From Buxus sempervirens (Eukaryota > Streptophyta > Magnoliopsida > Buxales > Buxaceae): a stretch of 64,000 nt of DNA. Numbering within the stretch: the first letter of the stretch is position 1; each line of letters starts with the position of its first letter. Of the stretch, positions 48,975 to 59,003 are shown one piece after another. Below the pieces are notes generated by a model. The model saw only the letters and a program-made list of their open reading frames with translations. It had not been told where the DNA came from and made no database searches. The stretch covers positions 19,214,858-19,278,857 of the forward strand of contig OX387190.1 in the NCBI GenBank assembly GCA_947561395.2, given 5' to 3'. Position numbers and translations under genes: made by a program.

Positions 48975-49660
48975 GCTTGGAATATTCTAGGGCTTCCAGG
49001 CGTCCCACAAAATTTTTGATTTTGATTGATTCTCGTAACCAAACAAAGGTTTTTTTTTTTTGAATATTCTGGGGCTTCCAAATGTCCCGCAAAATTTTCT
49101 TTGATTTGATTGGATAAAATGACCAACCAAAGGTTTTTTTTTTGGAATATTCTAGGGCTTCCAAGCGTCCCACAAATTTTTGATTTTGATTGGTTCTCGT
49201 GACCAAGCAAAGGTTTTTGGAATATTCTGGGGCTTCCAAATGTCCTATAAATTTTTTGATTTTGAATGGTTCTCGTAACCAAACAAAGGTTTTTGGAATA
49301 TTCTGGGGCTTCCAAATGTCCCATAAATTTTTTGATTTTTGAATGGTTCTCGTGACCAAACAAAGGTTTTTGAAATATTCTGGGGCTTCCAAATGTCCCA
49401 CAAATTTTTGATTTTGAATGGTTCTCGTGACCAAACAAAGGTTTTGAGAATATTCTGGGGCTTCCAAATGTCCCACAAATTTTTGATTTTGAATGGTTCT
49501 CGTGACCAAACAAAGGTTTTTAGAATATTCTGGGGCTTCCAAATGTCCCATAAATTTTTGATTTTGAATGGTTCTCGTGACCAAACAAAGGTTTTTGGAA
49601 TATTCTGGGGCTTCCAAATGTCCCATAAATTTTTTGATTTTTGAATGGTTCAAAGGTTTT
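48975..49660. repeat. 75-bp tandem repeat array in the A2 leader (about 9 copies)
   Basis: AATATTCTGGGGCTTCCAAA recurs at 48981, 49063, 49146, 49221, 49297, 49374, 49449, 49524 and 49599, at steps of 82, 83, 75, 76, 77, 75, 75 and 75 bp. Because 75 is divisible by three, three minus-strand frames and one plus-strand frame stay open as 25-residue repeats. The array lies just upstream of the gag ATG. Coding is doubtful because no frame is favoured. Confidence 0.85.
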
Positions 49661-49930
49661 TTTCTTCTTCTGAATTTTCTCAGTTTTCAAGTTCAAAAGC
49701 TTAATAAAAACATGTTTGAATTGAATTAAACTGGAATCGAAAAATATGACACCTTAATTCCCTCTTTGAGTTTCAAAATTAGGTTAAATCCTAAAAGAAT
49801 ATTTTTTGTTTTTTTTTGGGTTTTTTTTATATATTTTTTTTGAAACATTTTTTTATTCTCTTTGGGGTGCCTAAGGATTATCCACATTGTTTTAGGCATT
49901 TTATTCTAAAAATTTGGGCTGAAAAACCAA

Positions 49931-50091
49931 TTTATACATTTTTTGAATGTATTCGACATGACACGTCGGCTAAGGCTATGGCTTATTGTATCCGATATAA
50001 ATGATCGGATACACGCATAAGCCTTTGTAACCGACAAAGTATATCGGATATGAATAAAACTCTGTTTAACCGACCTGAGTTGTCGGTTAAT
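49931..50091 (-). promoter_or_regulatory. Possible internal sense promoter: palindrome array plus TATA box before gag
   Basis: Four units start at 49948, 49987, 50026 and 50065, exactly 39 bp apart. Unit 2 has perfect arms TGTATCCGAT/ATCGGATACA; unit 4 has TTAACCGAC/GTCGGTTAA. On the minus strand the array is followed after 11 bp by TGTATAAATTGG (TATAAA at 49936-49931), pointing toward gag. This copies the layout of the DUF7745-like gene promoter. Promoter activity is inferred. Confidence 0.75.
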
Positions 50092-51039
50092 GCCGAAATG
50101 GCCCTTTTTGACTCATTTTTTCTCCAGATTATGTTATTTTCATTCCCACTTGATGTTCACCTTAACTTGGCCTTTAAATCTTGCCCCAAATTGGGCTTTG
50201 ACATCATTCTTGCTAAAATTCACAAATTCATGAGGGTACTTGTACCCTCCAAAGTTACACACCAATTGTTGGACTTTGTACACTTGGTTGCCTCTTGGTT
50301 GGACTTTGGGTAGGATAACCTTTATTGAGTTGGAAACTCATCCTATGGGTTACACCAATCTTAGGCTACAAACATTTTTGGGAAAAAATTTCATCCCAAG
50401 CATATGGACACCATTGTTTTTAATTTACATGAAGATAAAATAATACATGGCTTTACCTTGCCACCTTGTGTTACTTTCAATATGGTATTCATATTATACC
50501 TTGGCCTGTGAACATGCAAACGGCCTTCCCACATTTACACCCAATTCCCCAAACGCAATTGTGTACTTTTAGCTGAAAATGTGTTTCTCCACCTTCAAGC
50601 ATATGGTTTTTGGGTTTTGGTTTAACTGGCAACTTAGAACTCAAGTCTAGTGATGCCCGGAATCGAATCACAGATCCCATTGTCATCACATCATTGACTC
50701 AAATTCTAAGGTGAATGTTTTCACTTTCGCTTTCCGAAGTAATCGACCTCGGTGCGCCAAGCTACCCACATTCAGGTTCAACTTCCTATAGGTAATGGGT
50801 AGGCTGTGCAAATAGTTTAAAGTGCTCAAGTACATTTAAAATTGAGGTACATTCACAACGGCCCAGCCCCTTACCACTCTTTTTCGTAGCCATGCATAGA
50901 ATTTCAAGCCAAGGCATATGACATTATATTGAAAGCAAAAACACAAGCAAGCAAGGTAGTAAAAGCCACTCAATATGCACACAATTATCACATACACAAA
51001 AAGTAGCATATAAGCATGTTATCATTTTGTACTAACAAC

Positions 51040-51720
51040 AAATAAACCATGCCAAACATGCTTGAAACCCAAAAGCATTCCTTAAATTTCAGATTTCATG
51101 CTCTTTTTTTCATGCTCAAAGTGTGTCATTTATTCCCCAAATTAAAGGCCTAAAAATACAGCACCTAAGCATTTTATACAAGGAGCATTTGAATAGAGAA
51201 GACATGCTTGAAAACTGCTCCAAACATCTACTGAATTCTGGGTCTTAAAGTTCTCCTTTTCATGCTCAAAGTGCCTTGTCCATGACCAAAGGTAAGCCTA
51301 AAAATACAACAACTAGATGCATTGTACAAGAAGCTTTTTACCGGGGAAAATATGCTTGAAACCTCTCCAAACCTCTACTGAATTTTGGGTTTTATGGTCT
51401 CATTTTCATGCCCAAAGGGCATTGTTTGTACCAAATTGATGCCTAAAAATTCAGCAACTAACAATATGGTCCAAAAAGTGTTTTGTTGGGGAAAACATGC
51501 TTGAAAACCCCCAAAACAGCTACTGAATTTCCAGATTTTATGCCCGCAATTTTCTTGAACAACATGGTAGTGAAACCCAATTTAAAGCCTAAAAATACAG
51601 CAACTAATCACATGGCATAAAAGGGTTTTAATTTAGGGAAGACATGCTAGAAGGCACCAAAAACACCCATTAAACTCCTAGATTTCATGCTTTCAAATTT
51701 TAGGTTCAACTCATGGCATA
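51040..51720. repeat. Diverged 146-bp tandem repeats in the A2 leader
   Basis: GCCTAAAAATACAGCAACTA-like phrases begin at about 51149, 51293, 51440 and 51586, spaced 144-147 bp. Each is followed by a GAAGACATGCTTGAAA-like phrase and CTACTGAATT. Identity between copies is moderate, so the block is older than the 75-bp array. Function unknown. Confidence 0.7.
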
Positions 51721-51964
51721 AAAACTCAAATTAGAGCATGCTATCACAAAATACATCCAAATCATCTTTCAAGATAGGCTTCTTCTAGACACATTTCTAG
51801 CCAACGTCAAGCAACACATACATGCTTTTATCTATGTAAATTTCAAATATTCCAATCAGATTTGAAATACAACAATATGCACAAATAAAGTAAGCAAAAT
51901 AGCAATCATTCAAAAATCAAGAACAAGCATGAACAAAACACACCAATCATGGCTTGAATCCACA

Positions 51965-51984
51965 AGTCCCCAATAGAGTCGCCA
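51965..51984 (-). other. Primer-binding site of A2
   Basis: Two bases after the 5' LTR end, on the minus strand, TGGCGACTCTATTGGGGACT. It is the same class of site as in B1 (TGGCGACTCC). It orients the element and marks 51987-54389 as the 5' LTR. Confidence 0.82.
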
Positions 51985-51986
51985 GT

Positions 51987-54389
51987 TGTGAGACATGGAA
52001 AAATCACTGGGATGATTTCCCCTCCGTTATCACACGGGCTCAACGTAAAATATGGGAAAGTCACCACCATTCAGATTTTTGGGGTGTGAATGGACACCAA
52101 AAGATTCAAAATAAGCAAAAAGAGCTAAAAGGCAAATACTAGAGTAAAAATAACTCTACTTGAAAATCAAATCCAGAGATGGGTAAGGGGATTAGATTAT
52201 GAATGGGGGAAGGTGTTAGGCACCCCCATTCATCCACACAAGGTGGTTGCCAAGTGTTGTTCATGCTAAAAAATGAGAAAGCTTGCTAAACTCATCAAAA
52301 ACCTTGAAAAAGGATAAAACAAATGTATGATATCTTCACATGAAAATCCAAATGAATTTCAGATCCTCTTTTATGTCAATATCACTTCTGGAATATCACC
52401 AATAGATGGAAATCAAATCAAAAGTTACACAAAACCAAGTTGAGTCAAATCCGGAAGATTCGGTAAAAGATAACGCCATTTGTATTGAAATAATTTAAAT
52501 CCAATTTAAATGGAGCCAAACCAAATCCATTTGAAAGATTATGGTAATAAGAGACTCATGCAAAATTCCAATTAAATCCGATTGAAATCCTAGGAGTTAT
52601 GCTTCTTTTAAAAGTGCTGTTGGAGGTAGTAAAAAGTGGCAAGGGGGCAAGTTTGGAAAATTATCTAGAAAAATCTACTTCATATAAATTCATGAAATTT
52701 GGTGGGAATGAAGTATGTATGGCCATCTTTTAGATGAAACTAGCCTCATACAAAAATTCATTCGGATGTGCCTTGGGTGGTCTCCCGAACAGGCCGCGAA
52801 GATCACACATTTACCCAGAAAAGTGATGTTGAACAGCTCTGAGTAAATCTGTTACCAACAACACAAATGGAGTCAAAAAATTATGAAACCAACTGGATTT
52901 GAAACTAGACTTCCAAAGGAAAACTCAGAAAAAGGAATTATTTGAATCAGACTTAAAACGAACACATGCCGTTTAGTCGAAGTGACAGGTTCCGTATTCA
53001 GACCTGAACTGAACTATCAACTTCGACAGAGAGGTGTCAAAAATACGCTTGATAGAAATTAATGAAATTTTACAGGCATAAACTAGACAGAATCAACTTT
53101 CCCATGGCTCTTGAATCACTCCAAAATCCATCCGGACGATGAAGTTACGAGTGTCCGAAGTTGGGGTACAGTTGCTGTCAAGTTAAGCCCTTTTTTGAAG
53201 AAAATCAACTCAAAAAATGATAAAGTGTGTGGAATCCATGCACGAAAAATCAAAACCATTTTGAAAAGATATTGAAGAACCTCTAAGAAGAAATGGGGCA
53301 CAAGTTCGGCTCACCATCCTCTCCGATTGGAAAGGATATGCTAAAAACCCAAAAATTGAGCAAAAGTGCCCAAAACCGAGAAGTTAGACTTAGAGGTCTT
53401 CAATGCTTGCTTGAAATCATGTTGAAAATCAATAAGAAACATCCCAGAATTGTTTGGGACTATTTATTTTAGATCTACCACAATGACGGCAATAGATCCA
53501 AAATACAAGCCAAATCCGACAAAACAAGTGCTATGTGTGTAAGTGTAAAAATCCATTCTTTAACAATATACGGATCTTCAAGATAATCTTGGTGTACTTT
53601 GAATATGAAACGGTTTTCATAGAATCAAAAGGCTTATTCCAATCAAGGTTCTAGCACTAGGATTAATCCCCAGTCTCGTTTCCCCTTGATCCCGCCTTCA
53701 CGTTTTACGGCTAGGGGGAGTCTCGAGGTACTTTGAGTAGGGAAAGGGTTTTCATACACATAGAAGAGGCCTTATTCTACAGAAAGGTAGAAGAATAGAT
53801 CTAGATCTAGAATGTAAAAACAGAAAAATAAAGAGAGGTTTGAGGCTTACCTGGGCTTCTGGAAGCAAGACTGGAGCGGTTCCCTTCTTCACTTGGAGCT
53901 CTTCAATCTCCAACTTCTTGGCAAAAGTTATTGGCAAGAGTTAATGGCCATTTGCTTAAGGAGGAGCCTCTTATTTATAAGCAAATTCTAGGGTTAGGGT
54001 TGGTGGGATGGTAGACACAAACTAATGTCTAGAGCCCACCAACCTTAACCCTAAGGCTATTTCCGAGATTTTCACTCCTTTAATGAAGGATATGATGGTA
54101 AAAAGTGAAAACTCTCGGAAAACCCTAATTTTGAGCAAAAATCATGTATCCGACATATCAAGTCGGATACACGAGCGCTTATATGTATCTGACATATGAT
54201 GTCGGATACATTAAGAGCTGCTTGTATCCGATAACTTATGTCGGATATGAAGAGGTATGCTTGTATCCGACCTGAGTTGTCGGATACAAGGAAAAATGCA
54301 CATATCTCAAATTTTGTGCTGGTTTCAAAGGAAATAATGATTTTTGCCAATTATTCTTCATTTTTACTGTGCAATTTGGGGTGTTTACA
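51987..54389 (-). mobile_element. 5' LTR of A2 (family A)
   Basis: 2.40 kb on the minus strand from TGTAAACACCCCAAATTGC (54389) to CCATGTCTCACA (51987). A TATA box lies at 53979-53972 and a donor CCCAG|GTAAGCC at 53851/53850. It carries the AKKLEIEELQVKKGTA leader exon. It lacks about 110 bp present in the 3' LTR near 24060-24150. The right flank is GATAC and the rest of LTR D. Confidence 0.92.
54145..54288. promoter_or_regulatory. Palindrome array, A2 5' LTR U3 (intact 4 units)
   Basis: The best-preserved array: 27-bp units at 54145, 54184, 54223 and 54262, exactly 39 bp apart. Units 1 and 4 have perfect 10-bp arms TGTATCCGAC/GTCGGATACA with 7-nt loops ATATCAA and CTGAGTT. On the minus strand the array ends 165 bp upstream of the TATA box. 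Confidence 0.92.
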
Positions 54390-54394
54390 GATAC

Positions 54395-55402
54395 AAAGAA
54401 TTTATTTTTATCTGACCTGTGTTTTTGGATACAAGTGTTTTACTCCAAATTGAAAAAAACCCCGCGAGCTGTCACTTATTCACATCTATATATACCTCTA
54501 TATGGGAAATGTGAATTCCCTAAATTGGCCTCCGAAATCAGCCAAATTCCTCAAATTCATGCCTTAGGCTTGAGTTGGAAGATTTAAACACACTTTTGTG
54601 TTTACCCTTAGAACTTTATTGCCCTTGGTCTTGCCTATAAATAGAGGGCCTCTCCTCTAGCAAACGGCTGAGAATTTTGAAGTTAAAGAGCTCTTGAAGA
54701 AAAAGGGAACCTCTGCCCAATTTTCCACTCAACTCTCTCAAACTACCAAGGTAAGATATTACACTTATCTCTTTAGTTTATTTCAATTCAAGCAATCTCT
54801 TTTTCTACCTTTTTGTAGATAAGGCCATGTTGTGTTTGAAACCCCAAACCATGCTTAAAGTACCTTAAGCACCATCTCTAGCCGTAAAACGTGAAGAGAG
54901 AGCTAGGGGAAACAAGTGTTGGAATGGATCCTTAGGCTTAGAACCACTTTTAGATGAGATAATTGCATGTTTGGTTTAAATTTATGTATGATTAATATTT
55001 GTACTTGATTTTGTTGAAAATCTGAAGAAATTACATAGATCTATGCTCTCTATAGCATTAGATTTCAATTTTCTCCTAAAAATCTGATTTCCTACACAAT
55101 CATACACACATCACTTGATTTTTGTCAAAATAGGCATAGATCTTAGATCTACTATGCTCAATATAGAAGATCTAAGATCGGAGGCCTTAGAGCAATCTCT
55201 TAGGACTTTGTGAGTTGAATTTAATTGGTTTTGATGTTCAAGAGAGGGCTTCATGGTCTAATCTCTCTTATTTGAGAAATTTGCATCAATTTGGGTAGAT
55301 TTGACTCTTTCTCTCCAAATAATGAGAGATCTGAGCTAAATATCTTTCTGAGTGTTTTTTAAACTCATTTCAAGTGATTTCAAATTAGATCATGTGGATC
55401 AA

Positions 55403-55434
<32 letters not shown>

Positions 55435-56657
55435 TGTTTTAACTTGGTTTTACTCAATTTTTACAGATCTAGACAGAACATATACCCTGTCTTGGATTAT
55501 TCATAACTTCATCATATAGATGAACTTTTGAATGATTCCAAAGGCATTTGATAGGTGAAGATGTCTAGTTTATCTCTGTAAAATTTTAGCAATTTATATG
55601 GAGTCGATTTTTCAAATCATTTGATTAAAGTTGATAAGTCAGATCAGATTAGATTACTGAACTCGTCACTTTGATTGAGCACCAATGGTTCATTTTAACT
55701 CCGATTTGAGTGATTTTAATTTTTGAGTCTTTCTTTATGAGTCTACTTTCAAATCAAATTGGTTTCAAGAGTTTTTACTTTAATTTGAGCTTTATGTGCT
55801 TAATTGGCCCTGTACTGCTCAGTAGCAGATTACATAGTCAATCTGTGATCCTCTAACCATGTTTGAGAGAGCACTGAAGCCACAAATGGATGAAGTTTTG
55901 AGTAAGGCCTATTCCATTCAAAATATGACATCTCATACTTCATTCACACAAATTTTCAAGGATTTATATGGAGCAGATCTCCACGAATCGGCTTTCAAAT
56001 TTGGCTACTCACTACTTTACTATTTTACAAGAGCATATTTGAAGAAGCATATCTTCTTTGATTTTTATCGGATTTAATTGAACTTTTTACTGAATCTTCT
56101 ACTTCATATAAGCTTTCAAATGCCTTTGATTTTACTCAATTTGAGTTTGAATTGAATGACTTATGATTGATTGAGTTTTCCAAGTTTAAATGGCTTAATC
56201 TTGAGTTGATTTTTCCAGATTTGTTTTAGTTTGCTTTTCTTCAAGTTTTACCTTGATTTTTTACTTAATCATGAAGTCCTAGAGATGATATATCCATGGA
56301 GAGAGTCCAAGATTTATTGGACTACTCATATGGAGGAATGACACATCTATTTGTTTACTTTACATGTAACTCTTGAGTATTATTATTTGCAAGCATATTA
56401 AGCACGTATAGTATACTGCAACCACCTTGTGTGGATGAGTAGGGGTGCCTAACACGTTCCTCTACTCATAACCTAACCCCCTTACCTGATCTCTGGTCTA
56501 AACCATGAATTAGAGCTAATTAAGCTCTATTTTATTCTTTTTATGCTCACTTTGGTGTCCATTCACACCTTAAACATGAATGGTGGTGATTCCTTGATTT
56601 TGTGAATTCCGTGTGATGATTAAAAGATCACATAGGTGATTTTTTCCATGTCTCACA
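54395..56657 (+). mobile_element. LTR D, right part
   Basis: Continuation of 19708-20053. It contains the last palindrome unit (54407-54433), a TATA box (CCTATAAATAGAGG, TATAAATA at 54636-54643), a donor AAG|GTAAGA at 54750/54751, a CA microsatellite at 55405-55434 and the terminus CCATGTCTCACA followed by ATCCA. No coding region is recognised. Confidence 0.88.
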
Positions 56658-56662
56658 ATCCA

Positions 56663-57381
56663 GAAACATATTCTCATGTTGAGAAAATAGAAGGTGATCC
56701 CCCTTGAAGCTAATCAAGGTATTGTTGTTGATCATCTTGCAAAGGTATATAGCACACAAGAAAAGGTTTGAAACCCAGCCCTATCATAATCTCACATCCT
56801 AGCACAACCTATTGATGCTCAAAGATAAAATAGAGCATTCAATTGTTGAGTTTTGATACATGATAATGAAAATAGATGAATGAAAGTTCAAAAAAAATTT
56901 ATTTACAACAAGTGATCATTTTAACCTCATAGGAAAGAAAATTCATATATTTTACATGTCTGTTAACCACCAATGAACCTAGGAATAAAAGTTCAATGAA
57001 ATCTGTTGTAGAATCTTCCATCATCATCACTAGCTAGAATGGGGTGGAAAAATGCATGTGACATCCTCAAGTCTCACATTGTTTGGGGAAGAAAAAATTT
57101 ATTTATAACAAGTGATCATTTTAACCTTATAGGAAAGAAAATTCATATATTTTACATGTCTGTTAACCACCAATGACCCTAGGAATAAAAGTTCAATGAA
57201 ATCTGTTGGAGAATCTTCCATCATCACCACTAGCTAGAATGTGGTGGAAAAATGCATGTGAGATCCTCAAGTCTCACATTACTTGGGGAAGAGAAAGTGA
57301 AGGACCATATATGTTGGCTTGTGACTCTTACAATCAACTATCCTTTTTGGGGTAAAACTCAAGAACAAAACCATGAGTCCT
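56663..57381. repeat. Host intergenic repeat H with a 200-bp tandem duplication
   Basis: A block starting AATTTATTTACAACAAGTGA near 56893 is repeated 200 bp later (57093), each copy ending GTGA(C/G)ATCCTCAAGTCTC. A related copy occurs at 63655-63880. The H unit also appears at 13905-13981 and 14991-15200. It ends at GTCCT, the left duplication of LTR F. No gene. Confidence 0.7.
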
Positions 57382-58957
57382 TATGGGACCAAGGGAATTT
57401 CTGGAATTCCATAAATCCTACATGGCACTTAGAAAAAAAGAGGAGTCACCACCATCTAAAGGATCTTGGTGTGGATGTTACCAAAGTGTGCAAAAATAGT
57501 CAAAATGAGCTAAAGATAGCTCAATTTATGGTCTACACCAAAGTTTGGGTAAGGGGATTAGGTTATGAGTGGGGGTAGGTGTTAAGGCAGACCCATTCAT
57601 CCACTCAAGGTTGTTGCCATAGGTTTCACCCTACTACAATTGCTTTCATACAATCAAATCATTCAAAATAAATAAATAAATAAAGCATAAACATATAAAA
57701 TACGTATGATTATCCATGAAAGTTATCCAATTGATTTGGATGCTCTCTATAGATTTATCAGTCTCAAGACACTTTGACTAAATTAAAAATCAAAGTAAAA
57801 CTCAAAGAAAAAAGAATCAAAACAATGCTGCAATTTAGTACAAGAAAGAGCTATTTGAGCTGTACACATTCGATCAACCAACTCACTCAAATGATATCCA
57901 AAAATTATGAAACCAGAGCCATTTGGAAGCTAATTTGAACTACAAAATACTGTAAAAATTTCATTCAAAGCAAATTAAAATTGAGAGATTTGTGCTTAGT
58001 TAAAGTTGTTGTTCAATCACGTCAGTTACAGTGATGACTGTAAGCACTTCATTTTTGCGCTCCCAGAAAAACCAGAAATGCAAACCCTGGACAAAAAGTC
58101 AAACCTTGAGGGGTCAAAAGTTGACTTTTTGATCAAGTGAAAATTGGCCACCTCGCTTTATGCCATTGGATAGAGAATCTCAACACGGTTCCAACGCAAC
58201 TGAGTTTGCAGGAATCGGAGTACGGATGAGGGTTCTGCAGGCGGTCAAACTTGAGGGGAGCCAAAAGTTGACTTTCTACTAAAATCCAATCCAGATGCCT
58301 ACCCCTTTACCATTGGATAGAGAATCTCGACACGGTTCCAATGCAACTGAGTTTGCAGGAATCGGAGTCCGGATGAAGGTTCTGCGGGCGGTCAAACTTG
58401 AGCGGAGCCAAAAGTTGACTTTCTGCTAAAATCTGATCCAGATGCCTACCCCTGTGTCATTGGATAGAGAATCCCGACACGGTTCCAACGCAACTGAGTT
58501 TACAGGAATCGGAGTCCGGATGAGGGTTCTGCGGGCGGTCAAACTTGAGCAGAGCCAAAAATTGACTTTCTGCTAAAATCCAATCCAGAGGCCTATCCCT
58601 AGGTCATAGGATAGAGGGCTCCGATACAATTCTAACGCAACTGAGTTTGCCCAGATCGGAGTTCGGATGGAGAAAATATGAGCTGACAAAGTTTCTGAGC
58701 AGCAAAACCGGCAAACTGCGCACTTGGCAAAAAGCTGCACACGTGGTGAGTTGCGCAGGAAAATATCTCGGGGATCAAATCCGTAAATATCCAAATGTAC
58801 GAAATATCCCAGGGACTAAATCTGTAAAAATCCGAAAATATCGGATTAAATAAAAAATGGCCAGGGACTAAATCTGAAAAATTCAGATTTTTCGACCGAC
58901 GAGCGGTCGCATTAAATGTTTTGTCATCATGCTGCCGCTCGCACGGACGTGGCAAGC

Positions 58958-59003
58958 GGGTATGCGCTAAGCTTGCACTGAGCGCAAGCTTAGCGGATAC
59001 CCC
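58958..59003. promoter_or_regulatory. Large palindrome before the B3 TATA box
   Basis: A 46-bp inverted repeat with 19-bp arms GGGTATGCGCTAAGCTTGC and GCAAGCTTAGCGGATACCC, one mismatch. It ends 12 bp before the TATATAAA box at 59016. It is equivalent in position to 3384-3428 in B1 and to the TATCCGG array 31516-31763 in B2. Confidence 0.8.

Larger units (their letters stand above)
49661..51964 (-). mobile_element. A2 leader between tandem array and PBS
   Basis: Noncoding leader of about 2.3 kb, AT-rich. It holds a palindrome array with a TATA box (49931-50091) and a second tandem-repeat block (51040-51720). No gene is recognised; in particular no extra ORF1 protein like that of legume Ogre elements can be identified. 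Confidence 0.7.
20054..54389 (-). mobile_element. A2: giant Tat/Ogre-type LTR retrotransposon with four nested insertions
   Basis: A complete minus-strand element flanked by GATAC (20049-20053 and 54390-54394). It has a 5' LTR (51987-54389), a PBS, a leader, gag, pol, two antisense genes, a polypurine tract and a 3' LTR (20054-24942). The span is 34.3 kb; removing C, B2, E and A3 with their duplications leaves about 23.4 kb, within the size range known for Ogre elements. Comparing LTR ends by eye over about 290 bp gives roughly ten differences, mostly transitions, so insertion looks fairly recent. All genes are now defective. Confidence 0.93.

Noticed and set aside
48760..49653. A long minus-strand open frame with 25-residue repeats before gag
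   Set aside because: Three minus-strand frames and one plus-strand frame are equally open because the 75-bp unit has no stops; no start context or domain favours one. Kept as a tandem repeat only.
55405..55434. CA microsatellite in LTR D
   Set aside because: Ordinary simple repeat; noted within LTR D only.
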